Assembly: GCA_031256825.1 (NCBI GenBank)
Contig: JAIRPV010000015.1
Span: 101,618-165,617 of the forward strand
Reading direction: 5' to 3'
DNA: 64,000 bases
From: Oscillospiraceae bacterium
Lineage (GTDB): Bacteria; Bacillota; Clostridia; Oscillospirales; Acutalibacteraceae
Shown here piece by piece: positions 16,050-23,900 of this stretch (positions are counted from its first letter, which is position 1; each line of letters begins with the position of its first letter). The translations under genes and the position numbers were made by a program. The notes below the pieces were generated by a model, which was given only the letters and a program-made list of their open reading frames with translations, was not told the DNA's origin and searched no databases.

Positions 16050-18032
16050 ATGTCAAGGTTCCTGTTTTCCGCATTTGCCGACGAAGCCGCGCCCGATTTG
16101 GCGGGGCAAATTGCCGCCTGCCGCAAAAATGGCATCGGAGCGATAGAGCTGCGGGGCGTGGATGGCGACAACATCTCGGATATTGAGCCGGCGCAAGCCA
16201 AAGAGATCAAGAAGCAGCTCGACAAAAAGGAGATTGCCGTTTCAGCTCTGGGCACCAATTACGGCAAAATGTCGTTTGAACTGGAGGATTTTCAGAGCAC
16301 CGTGGCGGTGGCCCGCATTCTGGAAGCGCCGTATATCCGCATGTTCAGCTTTTATTCCGGGCCTGTGGAGGAACGCATTGCGAAGGTGCGCGCCATGGTG
16401 GAATGCGCGGCGAAAAAGCGGGTCAAGTGTTGCCTGGAAAACGAAAAAGGGGTATATGGCGACACGCCGGAACGTGTGTTGGAGATTTTGCAGGCGGCGC
16501 CCGGGCTGGGCTATGTGTTCGATTTCGCTAACTTTATGGAGTGCGGATGCGACACATGGGAGGCCTACCGGATGCTCAAGCCTTACATCACCTATTTTCA
16601 TATCAAGGACTACAGCATTGCCGGGCAGGCCGTTGTGCCGGCCGGGCAGGGCGACGGGCACATTGCCGAAATTCTTGCGGACTACGACAGCGATCACACC
16701 GGGCAGCTGTTCCTGACGCTGGAACCGCATTTGAAGCTCTTTGAAGGCCTTGGCGGCTTCGACGAAGAAACCCGCAAAAAGCTGGAGGGCGGCGGGGCCT
16801 ACGCGACGCAGGCAGAGGCGTTCCGGGCGGCGGCGGCGGGAATGAAACAGGCGGCGAAGCTGGCGCAGCCGGTTGCGCTGGGGATCATCGGCTTCGGCAA
16901 CATGGGCAGCGGGCACGCGCGCTATTATCTGGAAGGGGAGCACAAGGGGCTGCGCATTGCCGCTGTTGCGGACACGAACCCCGCGCGGCTGGAGGATGCG
17001 GAGGATCTGCTGCCGGGGGTGGAGACATTCGGCAGCGCGGAAGAACTCATAGAAAGCGGGCTGTGCAACGCCGTGCTCATCGCCACGCCGCACTACTTCC
17101 ACCCGCCCATTGCCATTGCGGCGCTGCGGGCCGGGCTGCATGTGATGTGCGAAAAGCCAGCGGGGGTCTATACCAAACAGGTGCGGGAGATGAACGAGGC
17201 TGCCGCAGAGTCCGATCAAATTTTTGCGATCATGTATAATCAGCGCACGAACCCGCTTTATCAAAAGCTGCGGGAGCTGGTGCAGGGCGGGCAATATGGC
17301 GAACTCAAGCGCGTGGTCTGGGTCATCTGCGACTGGTACCGCACGCAGTCGTATTACAATTCCGGCGGGTGGCGCGCCACCTGGGCGGGGGAAGGCGGCG
17401 GCGTGCTGCTCAACCAGTGCCCGCACAACCTGGATTTGTGGCAATGGATTTGCGGCATGCCGTGCAAGGTGCGCGCGGCCTGCCACGAAGGCCGCTGGCA
17501 CGACATTGAGGTGGAAGACGACGTGACCATTTACGCCGAGTACCCCAACGGGGCGACGGGGGCGTTCATCACCACAACGGGCGAACCCGCAGGCGCGAAC
17601 CGCCTCGAGATCACACTGGACAGGGCGAAGATCCTCAGCGAGGGCGGCAAGCTCAGCATCACAGAGCTGGATGTTTCGACAAAAGAGCACATCGAAAGCG
17701 CGGGCGGCGGCTTTGCGAAGCCGAAAAGCAAGACCATTGAGCTTGTGTTTGAAGACAACAGCGCCAGCCAGCACGCCACGGCACTCAACGCGTTTGCGCG
17801 GGCGATTCAGACGGGGGATCGCTCCGTGCTTTACGCGCGCGGCGAAGAGGGGATCAACGGGCTGAGCATTTCGAACGCGGCGTTTTTGTCGTCCTGGCTC
17901 GAGCGCGATGTGGCGCTGCCGGTTGACGAGGCGCTTTTCTGGGCAGAGCTGCAAAAGAAAATTGCCGGCTCAAAAGAAAAGGCCAACGTGACCGAGCGGG
18001 TGGAAGGAGATCTTTCGGCAAGCTTTGGATGA
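16050..18032 (+). CDS. Fusion: sugar phosphate isomerase/epimerase + Gfo/Idh/MocA oxidoreductase
   Basis: One 660-residue chain joins two enzymes that usually are separate. Residues 1 to about 270 form an AP-endonuclease-2-type TIM barrel of the sugar isomerase/epimerase family (FLFSAFADEAAPDLAGQI; YFHIKDYS; GDGHIAEIL; LEPHL). From about 275 a Gfo/Idh/MocA NAD(P)-dependent dehydrogenase begins, with the nucleotide loop GFGNMGSGH (281 on), the EKPAG signature (368-372) and a C-terminal substrate domain with GGWRATWAGEGGG and NQCPHNLDLWQW. The start follows AGGGGAG. Both families act on inositols, keto-sugars and sugar acids, so the protein probably carries out consecutive steps on one sugar derivative. 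The substrate is unknown, and no transporter gene is adjacent. Confidence 0.9.
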   Translation: MSRFLFSAFADEAAPDLAGQIAACRKNGIGAIELRGVDGDNISDIEPAQAKEIKKQLDKKEIAVSALGTNYGKMSFELEDFQSTVAVARILEAPYIRMFSFYSGPVEERIAKVRAMVECAAKKRVKCCLENEKGVYGDTPERVLEILQAAPGLGYVFDFANFMECGCDTWEAYRMLKPYITYFHIKDYSIAGQAVVPAGQGDGHIAEILADYDSDHTGQLFLTLEPHLKLFEGLGGFDEETRKKLEGGGAYATQAEAFRAAAAGMKQAAKLAQPVALGIIGFGNMGSGHARYYLEGEHKGLRIAAVADTNPARLEDAEDLLPGVETFGSAEELIESGLCNAVLIATPHYFHPPIAIAALRAGLHVMCEKPAGVYTKQVREMNEAAAESDQIFAIMYNQRTNPLYQKLRELVQGGQYGELKRVVWVICDWYRTQSYYNSGGWRATWAGEGGGVLLNQCPHNLDLWQWICGMPCKVRAACHEGRWHDIEVEDDVTIYAEYPNGATGAFITTTGEPAGANRLEITLDRAKILSEGGKLSITELDVSTKEHIESAGGGFAKPKSKTIELVFEDNSASQHATALNAFARAIQTGDRSVLYARGEEGINGLSISNAAFLSSWLERDVALPVDEALFWAELQKKIAGSKEKANVTERVEGDLSASFG

Positions 18033-18052
18033 GCCGCAGAAAATAAAACAAG

Positions 18053-18092
18053 AACCTGTATTCACGCAAGCCGATGAATACAGGTTTTGTTT
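18053..18092. terminator. Bidirectional terminator between convergent genes
   Basis: A perfect 12-bp stem (AACCTGTATTCA / TGAATACAGGTT) with a 10-nt loop is flanked by A-rich sequence on the left and TTTTG on the right, so it can end both the fusion gene and the minus-strand gene. Confidence 0.8.
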
Positions 18093-18101
18093 GGTTTGCT
18101 T

Positions 18102-19091
18102 TTATCCGAACCATTTTACAAACGTGGCTTCGGCGCGGCTGGTGTAGCTGACCATGCGCTCCATATACCACTCGGCCAGCCGCCCGCTGCGAAAAAACGC
18201 CGGGGGATTGGACAGCATGGCGCTGATGCTGGGCGTTACTTTGCGCAGGGTCATTGGATCGGCGCGGCCGCCGTTTTTCACCCTGCCGTTGACAATTTCC
18301 AGGGTGTTATAGGCGATATAAAAGTAGCCGTTCTTGATGAACAGATCTTCAATTTCGCCGGGCGAAGCGATTTTGACGGACTTGACGTAGGCGCCATCCC
18401 AGCCGAAGACATGCAGCTGGCTGCGGGCGAAGGAGCCGTAAGCCGGATCGTTTTCGAGGCAGTAAATATAGGTTTCGTCGCAGACCGTTGCCGTGGTCTT
18501 TTTTGCCGGAGCGATAGGAAACTCGGCCAGCTTGTTGAATTGCGAATCAAAGACGACAAAATTGCGGACGCCGCCCGCGCCTGTGCGGGTGGCCACATAA
18601 CGCTGGGAAACAGGCTCGTAATCAATCGTAAAAAACTGCGCCACGCCGCTGACTTTGCGCTTGCCCACAGGCAGCAGGGTTTCGGGGTCAAGATAGATCA
18701 GCGAGTGCTGTGGGCGTTCATAGTTGCTGAACGCGATGGCGACAATTTGCCCCAATTGCGGGTTATAGCACAGATCGGCGCCGTGATAAAGGCCGTAGCC
18801 TTCGAAGGCGGGGTTGCGCTGCGTTGCCACAGTCAGCACGCGCTTCCAGTCCCGCAGGCGAATCTTTTGGATTTCCACTTCTTCCGCCGCGCCGCCCACC
18901 TCTTTGACCAGGCATTGATAGACATATTGGCCGTCGGTGCAGTTGCCCTGCGCGTTGCGCATTTTGGCGTCTTGCCGGGCAACGTTATAAACCGGCGCGG
19001 CGCCAGCCACCCGCTGCCCCAGGAACCCGGACGCCATCCACGCTTGCAGCCCTAAAATCATTGCCAGAAATGCTGAAACAATCCCTTTCAT
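18102..19091 (-). CDS. Hypothetical secreted protein, possibly beta-propeller
   Basis: I do not recognise this 329-residue protein. It starts with a clear signal peptide (MKGIVSAFLAMILGLQAWMASG). The mature part has short repeating beta-rich blocks, such as CTDGQYVYQCLV, LCYNPQLGQIVAIAFSN, HSLIYLDPETLLPVG and CDETYIYCLEND, in the style of beta-propeller or WD-like proteins that sum up status values. It is probably exported. GGAG lies about 9 bp before ATG 19091. It has its own promoter at 19139 and converges on the isomerase/dehydrogenase fusion. No catalytic motif is visible. Confidence 0.75.
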   Translation of the reverse strand: MKGIVSAFLAMILGLQAWMASGFLGQRVAGAAPVYNVARQDAKMRNAQGNCTDGQYVYQCLVKEVGGAAEEVEIQKIRLRDWKRVLTVATQRNPAFEGYGLYHGADLCYNPQLGQIVAIAFSNYERPQHSLIYLDPETLLPVGKRKVSGVAQFFTIDYEPVSQRYVATRTGAGGVRNFVVFDSQFNKLAEFPIAPAKKTTATVCDETYIYCLENDPAYGSFARSQLHVFGWDGAYVKSVKIASPGEIEDLFIKNGYFYIAYNTLEIVNGRVKNGGRADPMTLRKVTPSISAMLSNPPAFFRSGRLAEWYMERMVSYTSRAEATFVKWFG

Positions 19092-19138
19092 TCCATAGCT
19101 CCGTTTCCGCTTTGTTTTTTGGATTTTTTGGAGTATTC

Positions 19139-19167
19139 AGTATAGTGGAATCTCAAGGGATTGTCAA
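19139..19167 (-). promoter_or_regulatory. SigA-type promoter for the secreted protein
   Basis: On the minus strand TTGACA and TATACT are 17 bp apart, about 48 bp before the ATG at 19091. Confidence 0.78.
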
Positions 19168-19222
19168 GGGGAAAAACAACGCCGCATGGGAATCCCATTG
19201 TTGCCCGGGAAATGGTTTGCGC

Positions 19223-19627
19223 TCACATGACATTTGGCTGCGGGCCGCAGCGCTCGGCGAGTTTGCCGCCTTCGCCGAGCCGTTTGATTGCCGCGAAGCT
19301 TTCTTCGCTGAGGATATGCTCCATGCGGCAGGCGTCTGCGGCGGCGGCGGGCTCGCTGACGCCCAGGGCGACCAGCCAGTCGTAGAGCGTTGCGTGGCGA
19401 TCGTAGACCCGCTCGGCGGCCTGCTCGCCTTTTGGGGTGAGCGTGATATAGTTGTCGCCATCCATTTGGACAAACCCGCCTTCGCGCAGCTTTTTCATGG
19501 CCACGCTGACACTGGGCCGCGAGTAACCCATTTTTTCTACGATATCAATGGAACGCACCGCCCCCGCTTTGCGCGAGAGCAATAGAATGGTCTCCAGATA
19601 ATCTTCCGCCGAAGCCTGGATGGACAT
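19223..19627 (-). CDS. DtxR/MntR-family metal-dependent transcriptional regulator
   Basis: This 134-residue protein is a metal-sensing repressor of the DtxR/MntR family. The N-terminal winged helix-turn-helix is clear (ASAEDYLETILLL; VRSIDIVEKMGYSRPSVSVAMKKL; YITLTPKGEQAAERV). The dimerisation/metal region carries RHATLYDWLVALGV and CRMEHILSEESFAAI, with the His, Glu and Cys residues the family uses as ligands. There is no SH3-like third domain, so it is the short MntR-like form. The track start at 19822 overlaps the PRPP synthetase gene; ATG 19627 with AGGGGGGAA is the real start. It follows prs by 53 bp and is likely cotranscribed. The metal, Mn or Fe, cannot be told. Confidence 0.9.
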   Translation of the reverse strand: MSIQASAEDYLETILLLSRKAGAVRSIDIVEKMGYSRPSVSVAMKKLREGGFVQMDGDNYITLTPKGEQAAERVYDRHATLYDWLVALGVSEPAAAADACRMEHILSEESFAAIKRLGEGGKLAERCGPQPNVM

Positions 19628-19680
19628 GTCGGTTCCCCCCTGGTGCGGTTTTGGTTGTGGTTTTGCGGGTTTCCCCATTC

Positions 19681-20862
19681 TTATCCCAGGCGGTAGCCGT
19701 TGTCGATCAGCAGGCGCTGGATGCGATCGGCGGGGGTCAGCAGGCGGGAAAGGGACATGTCGTGGTTGAGGGTATCGATGATATAGGAGATATATTTGCT
19801 CATGCGAACGCTCACATGCCATTCGCGCTGCTGGAGTTCCGGCGGGGTATAGATCATGTCGCCGGTGAATATTTTGCTGAACAAACCGGCCTTATAGGCA
19901 GCGTCCATGCGCGCCAGACCGGATGAGAACAGGCCGAACGAGACGCACAGGAACACACGCTCCGCGCCCAGCTCCTTGAGCTTTGAGCAAACGTCGATGA
20001 CGCTGTCTCCGGAGGAGATCATGTCGTCTACCACGATGACGTCTTTGCCGCAGACGCTATCGCCCAGGAATTCGTGGGCGATGATGGGGTTGCGGCCGTT
20101 CTTGAGGGTTGAGTAGTCGCGGCGCTTATAGAACATGCCAAGATCGACGCCCAACATATTGGCGCAAAAGATGCTGCGGCTCATAGCGCCTTCGTCGGGG
20201 GAAATCACCATCAGGCGCTCTTTGTCGATATTGACGTCGGGCACTTCGCGGATCAGCGCTTTGAGCATCTGGTAGGTGCACTGCACGCTTTCGAACCCAC
20301 AGTTTGGGATGGCGTTTTGTACCCTGGGGTCGTGCGCGTCGAAGGTAATGATATTTTTGACGCCCATGTGCACCAGTTCTTGCAGCGCCATGGCGCAATC
20401 GAGGCTTTCGCGGTTGCTGCGGCGGTGCTGCCGCCCCTCGTAGAGCATGGGCATAATCACGGTCAAACGGCGCTCTTTGCCCGCCACGGCGCTGATAACG
20501 CGCTTAAGGTTGGAAAAATGCTCGTCGGGGCTTGTTGGGTATTCGCGCCCATACATTTCGTAGGTCACACCATAGTTGAAACAGTCGCACAGAATAAACA
20601 GGTCGTAGCCGCGCACGCTTTGCGTGATGACCGCTTTGCCCTCGCCGGTGCTGAAGCGGAGAAAGCGCGCGTCGATCAGGTAGCTGTCGCGCAGGTAATG
20701 ATACTGGATATCGCCGGGTGGCAAATGCTTAACATAATCCCTGCGCCAGCGTGTGATATAGGCGTCGATCTGCTGGGCCATGTGTTCGCAGCCGGGCAAC
20801 GCGACAATCCCCAATTGCCCAACCGGAACTGCTTGCTGATATTCGCCGGGCGTTTCTGCCAT
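19681..20862 (-). CDS. prs: Ribose-phosphate pyrophosphokinase (PRPP synthetase)
   Basis: The enzyme transfers pyrophosphate from ATP to ribose 5-phosphate, making PRPP for purine, pyrimidine, His, Trp and NAD synthesis. Key segments are RQHRRSNRESLDCAMALQEL, the metal loop FDAHDPR (174-180), and the PRPP-binding loop VIVVDDMISSGDS (276-287). At 393 residues it is about 70 longer than the classical 315-residue enzyme, with an N-terminal extension and changed loops, a variant I associate with Clostridia. It has its own promoter at 20911 and a DtxR-like regulator downstream. The NAD genes nadA and nadD elsewhere in the window depend on PRPP indirectly. Confidence 0.92.
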   Translation of the reverse strand: MAETPGEYQQAVPVGQLGIVALPGCEHMAQQIDAYITRWRRDYVKHLPPGDIQYHYLRDSYLIDARFLRFSTGEGKAVITQSVRGYDLFILCDCFNYGVTYEMYGREYPTSPDEHFSNLKRVISAVAGKERRLTVIMPMLYEGRQHRRSNRESLDCAMALQELVHMGVKNIITFDAHDPRVQNAIPNCGFESVQCTYQMLKALIREVPDVNIDKERLMVISPDEGAMSRSIFCANMLGVDLGMFYKRRDYSTLKNGRNPIIAHEFLGDSVCGKDVIVVDDMISSGDSVIDVCSKLKELGAERVFLCVSFGLFSSGLARMDAAYKAGLFSKIFTGDMIYTPPELQQREWHVSVRMSKYISYIIDTLNHDMSLSRLLTPADRIQRLLIDNGYRLG

Positions 20863-20910
20863 GATGCGTGTCCTCCCTGATTCTGTCGTTTTTTACAACC
20901 CTTCCCCAAT

Positions 20911-20939
20911 ATTATATACCGCTTTTTGCCGGTTGTCAA
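20911..20939 (-). promoter_or_regulatory. SigA-type promoter for prs
   Basis: On the minus strand TTGACA and TATAAT are 17 bp apart, about 50 bp before the prs start. This is one of the best matches in the window. Confidence 0.85.
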
Positions 20940-20992
20940 GTGCCCGCGCCGGAAAGAAAGAAAATCAATTTCGCGCGGCGCTCGCAGCCATA

Positions 20993-21024
20993 ACAAAACG
21001 GCGGGCCAAAAAGCGCCGCCGCAG
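20993..21024 (-). terminator. Probable terminator after gpmI
   Basis: On the minus strand a CGGCGG / CCGCCG stem with an 11-nt loop is followed by TTTTGTTATGG, about 60 bp downstream of the gpmI stop. A further short palindrome with a T tract lies closer to the stop. Confidence 0.5.
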
Positions 21025-21085
21025 TTGCCGTTACAATAAAAAGGCCGATTGAAAAAAGGGCGCGCCCCGTTATGTGAATGCAGAA

Positions 21086-22600
21086 TCAGGCATCCAGAAG
21101 CAAGCTTTCGCCCGTCATCTCCTGCGGCTGGGGGATGCCCATGATTTGCAGCAGCGTCGGCGCGATATCGCACAGGCGGCCGCCTTCGCGCAGGCGGCAG
21201 GGATAGCCCGCCACGAGAAACGGCACGGGGTTGGTGGTGTGGGCGGTGAAGGGATCGCCGTTTTCTTCGAACATGTGATCGGCATTGCCGTGATCGGCGG
21301 TCAGCAACAGCGCGCCGCCCTGCGCGCGCAGGGCATCCCAGACGCGCCCCACGCAGGCGTCAACGGCCTCCACGGCGGCCTTTGCCGCATCAAACACGCC
21401 GGTATGCCCCACCATGTCGCAGTTGGCGAAATTGAGCACAATGACGTCGTACAACCGCTTGCCGATCAGCTCCTCGAGTTTTTCCGTGACCAGGTAGGCG
21501 CTCATTTCCGGCTGCAAATCGTAGGTAGGCACGTTGGGGCTGTCGATGAGAATCCTGTCTTCGCCTTCAAAAACGGTCTCTTCGCCGCCGTTGAGGAAAA
21601 ACGTTACGTGCGCGTATTTGGTGTATTCCGCGATGCGCAGCTGCCGCAGCCCGCGCTCGCTGATGATTTGCCCCAGCACATGATCCAGCTGCTGCGGCTG
21701 GTAGGCCACGAGCACATTGGGCATGGCCGCGTCGTACTGCGTCATACAGACATAGGTCAGGCCGAGGTTGGCGTGCTCAAATTCGTGAAACGCCGGGTCG
21801 ACGAACGCACGGGTGATTTCCCGCGCCCGATCGGGCCGGAAGTTGAAGAAGAGGAAGCTGTCGCCCTGGCGCAGCGGCGCGGCTTGTTCGGAAATGCCCG
21901 GCAGGACGAATTCGTCGGTGATCCCCGCGTCGTAGCTTGCTTGCAGATAGGCCGCCGGATCGGCAAAGGGCGCTCCGGCCTCGCCGGTGACGGCCCGGTA
22001 CAGCTTTTCTACCCGATCCCACTTGCGCTCGCGATCCATGCCATAATAGCGTCCGGCAATGGTAGCGATCTGGCCGACGCCAATCGCTTTCATTTTTGCC
22101 AGCAGTTCTTCCACATAGCCCTTGCCCGAAGTTGGCGGCACATCGCGCCCATCCATCAGGCAATGCACGTATACTTTGGTCAGCCCCGCGCGTTTGGCCA
22201 GCTCCAGCAGGGCATAGAGGTGCGTGTTGTGGCTGTGCACGCCGCCGTCGCTGACCAGACCCATCAGGTGCAGCGCCGCGCCGTTTTTGGTGCAGTTGGC
22301 AACGGCCTGCGCGAACGCTTCGTTCGCAAAGAAATCGCCGTCCTGAATGGATTTTGTGATGCGCGTAAGCTCCTGATAGACCACGCGCCCCGCGCCGATA
22401 TTGGTGTGCCCCACCTCGCTGTTGCCCATCTGCCCATCCGGCAGACCAACATCCATACCGGAAGCGCCGATTTTTGTATGGGGATACACCGCGAACAGCT
22501 CGTCGAGGCGCGGGGTGGCCGCGGCGGCGATGGCGTTGGATTTGGTCGCCGGGGCCAGGCCGAAGCCGTCCATGATACAAAGCAAAACTGGTTGACTCAC
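21086..22600 (-). CDS. gpmI: 2,3-bisphosphoglycerate-independent phosphoglycerate mutase
   Basis: GpmI interconverts 3- and 2-phosphoglycerate in glycolysis using two Mn2+ ions. Counting from the proposed GTG start, the metal Asp is D11 in CIMDGFG and the phospho-accepting Ser is S61 in DGQMGNSEVGHTNIGAGR. Other conserved segments are HCLMDGRDVPPTSG, FFNFRPDRAREIT and the C-terminal TADHGNADHM. GTG 22600 has GGAGG 9 bp upstream and gives 504 residues, the normal length. The upstream reading frame is open and in phase with no stop codon, so the machine-called ORF is 891 residues. I think most GpmI is made from this internal start; the long form is listed separately. Confidence 0.9.
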   Translation of the reverse strand: MSQPVLLCIMDGFGLAPATKSNAIAAAATPRLDELFAVYPHTKIGASGMDVGLPDGQMGNSEVGHTNIGAGRVVYQELTRITKSIQDGDFFANEAFAQAVANCTKNGAALHLMGLVSDGGVHSHNTHLYALLELAKRAGLTKVYVHCLMDGRDVPPTSGKGYVEELLAKMKAIGVGQIATIAGRYYGMDRERKWDRVEKLYRAVTGEAGAPFADPAAYLQASYDAGITDEFVLPGISEQAAPLRQGDSFLFFNFRPDRAREITRAFVDPAFHEFEHANLGLTYVCMTQYDAAMPNVLVAYQPQQLDHVLGQIISERGLRQLRIAEYTKYAHVTFFLNGGEETVFEGEDRILIDSPNVPTYDLQPEMSAYLVTEKLEELIGKRLYDVIVLNFANCDMVGHTGVFDAAKAAVEAVDACVGRVWDALRAQGGALLLTADHGNADHMFEENGDPFTAHTTNPVPFLVAGYPCRLREGGRLCDIAPTLLQIMGIPQPQEMTGESLLLDA

Positions 22601-23737
22601 TTGTTTTTCCTCCGTTGTTTGATTGGATTTGCCCGCCGGGCGGCGCGCGGCGGCGCAAAGGCGCCAGGCCGAAAACCAGCAGAGCGCCAGCAGCGAAAGC
22701 AGGAACATTGCCCCGAGCGCGGTATGCTGCCGCAGGCTTTCCAGCCAGCGGCCAAAGCCCGGCAACCGCCCGGCCAGTCTCCCCAGCACACGCTCCGCTG
22801 CCGCCTGCTCTGTGCCGGGGAGCGCGTCGCCCTTCAGCTGGAACCGCAGCCCCAGCGCGCTGTCTGCCATATGGATCACCCGGCGGGCGGTTACCCACGG
22901 TTCCACCCCGCCGCTCGTCCCATCCAAAAGAAGCACGTCGCCCACCCGGACTTGACGGACGTCGGGAATATCCCTGAATATCATCAAATCCCATTCATTG
23001 AAGCCGTCGCTGTGGGGGGAACCCTCCAGCCGCGACATGGCGGCATCCGCAACATAAAAATGGCAGCCCGCGTATGCCTTTTGCGGCTGGCCGGACATTT
23101 TCAGCAACGCGAACGTGATCAACACAAACAGCGTTGGCGCTATGGCAACCACCGCCGCCAGCGCCAACAGCCAAGCGCGCTTTGGCCCGGCGGCAGCGGC
23201 AGCGATTGGCCTTGCCGGCTCCACGGACGCCGCAGGCCAGGCCAGCAGCGCCAGCATCCAGCCCAGACCCACCATGAACACGACTTGCAGCAGCGCCAGC
23301 ACGGTATACCGCCCGTTGTGCAGAAGCAGCATCAGGCTGCCGAAGCCGCGCAGGCGGCCTGTTACCCTGCCCAGCACCTGTTCCGGCGAAACAGTGTAGG
23401 GATTGTAGCCGCCATCCACTATAATCTGCCCGTCATCCTGGCGTTCAATCACGCGATGGACAAAGATCAGCTCATCGGTCAGATGGTGAGCCACCATATC
23501 CCCCGGCGACAGCTGTTCCGGCGGCACGGGCTTCACCACCAGCAAATCGCCGTTGCGCAGCGCGGGCAACCTGGTATAAAGGGGCGTGTCCAGATAATAC
23601 CGGCCGAAACGAGGCTCTTTTGGGGGCGCTGTTAGAAAATAAAGCGCCGCAAAAAAAAGCGCCGCCAGCATGGGGAGCAGAACCAGCGCCACCGCCAGAA
23701 TCCGGCGGGGGAGCCGCTTTTTTTGTTGCCTTGTCAT
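21086..23737 (-). CDS. Continuous ORF: tandem signal-peptidase-I-like membrane protein read in frame into GpmI
   Basis: From ATG 23737 (AAAGGA 8 bp upstream; the listed 23761 start is a GTG without a spaced ribosome site) the first 379 codons encode a membrane protein. It has four hydrophobic segments and two weakly similar S26 signal-peptidase-like domains. The first reads RLPALRNGDLLVVKPV, GDMVAH, FVHRVIER and LGRVTGRLRGFG; the second RDIPDVRQVRVGDVLLLDG and VLGRLAGRLPGFG. The catalytic Ser motif (SGSM) of SipW-type peptidases is absent, so it is probably inactive. No stop separates it from gpmI; the reading frame that would end in a GTGA overlap with gpmI is one frame away. Either a real fusion, or a frameshift (natural or assembly) near the end of the upstream gene. 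Confidence 0.65.
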   Translation of the reverse strand: MTRQQKKRLPRRILAVALVLLPMLAALFFAALYFLTAPPKEPRFGRYYLDTPLYTRLPALRNGDLLVVKPVPPEQLSPGDMVAHHLTDELIFVHRVIERQDDGQIIVDGGYNPYTVSPEQVLGRVTGRLRGFGSLMLLLHNGRYTVLALLQVVFMVGLGWMLALLAWPAASVEPARPIAAAAAGPKRAWLLALAAVVAIAPTLFVLITFALLKMSGQPQKAYAGCHFYVADAAMSRLEGSPHSDGFNEWDLMIFRDIPDVRQVRVGDVLLLDGTSGGVEPWVTARRVIHMADSALGLRFQLKGDALPGTEQAAAERVLGRLAGRLPGFGRWLESLRQHTALGAMFLLSLLALCWFSAWRLCAAARRPAGKSNQTTEEKQVSQPVLLCIMDGFGLAPATKSNAIAAAATPRLDELFAVYPHTKIGASGMDVGLPDGQMGNSEVGHTNIGAGRVVYQELTRITKSIQDGDFFANEAFAQAVANCTKNGAALHLMGLVSDGGVHSHNTHLYALLELAKRAGLTKVYVHCLMDGRDVPPTSGKGYVEELLAKMKAIGVGQIATIAGRYYGMDRERKWDRVEKLYRAVTGEAGAPFADPAAYLQASYDAGITDEFVLPGISEQAAPLRQGDSFLFFNFRPDRAREITRAFVDPAFHEFEHANLGLTYVCMTQYDAAMPNVLVAYQPQQLDHVLGQIISERGLRQLRIAEYTKYAHVTFFLNGGEETVFEGEDRILIDSPNVPTYDLQPEMSAYLVTEKLEELIGKRLYDVIVLNFANCDMVGHTGVFDAAKAAVEAVDACVGRVWDALRAQGGALLLTADHGNADHMFEENGDPFTAHTTNPVPFLVAGYPCRLREGGRLCDIAPTLLQIMGIPQPQEMTGESLLLDA

Positions 23738-23781
23738 GCGAAAATTCCTTTCTCTTAACACCCTTCCATTTCATCTTTATT

Positions 23782-23810
23782 ATCATACCGCATTCAAAGC
23801 GAAATGTCAA
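23782..23810 (-). promoter_or_regulatory. SigA-type promoter for the S26-like/gpmI transcript
   Basis: On the minus strand TTGACA and TATGAT are 17 bp apart, about 45 bp before ATG 23737. It shows that the membrane-protein part is the first gene of the gpmI transcript. Confidence 0.82.
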
Positions 23811-23851
23811 GGGTTTCTTGCGCGAACTTCTGCGGGCCGCTGCGCCGGGCG

Positions 23852-23886
23852 TTAAAAAGCCCCCCTGCCATGGCCGACAGGGGGGA
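23852..23886 (-). terminator. Strong terminator at the end of the thiI-cinA-srtB operon
   Basis: On the minus strand an 8-bp stem (CCCCCCTG / CAGGGGGG) with a 10-nt loop is followed by GCTTTTTAACG, 15 bp after the stop of the 842-residue gene. Confidence 0.85.
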
Positions 23887-23900
23887 GGGGAGGCGTTTGC

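Noticed and set aside
16242-17954. 570-codon minus-strand ORF
   Set aside because: Shadow of the isomerase/dehydrogenase fusion.
21074-23635. 853-codon plus-strand ORF
   Set aside because: It is antisense to gpmI and the S26-like gene, both recognised by motifs. Its Gln/His/Arg-rich translation is typical of a shadow frame in GC-rich coding DNA.
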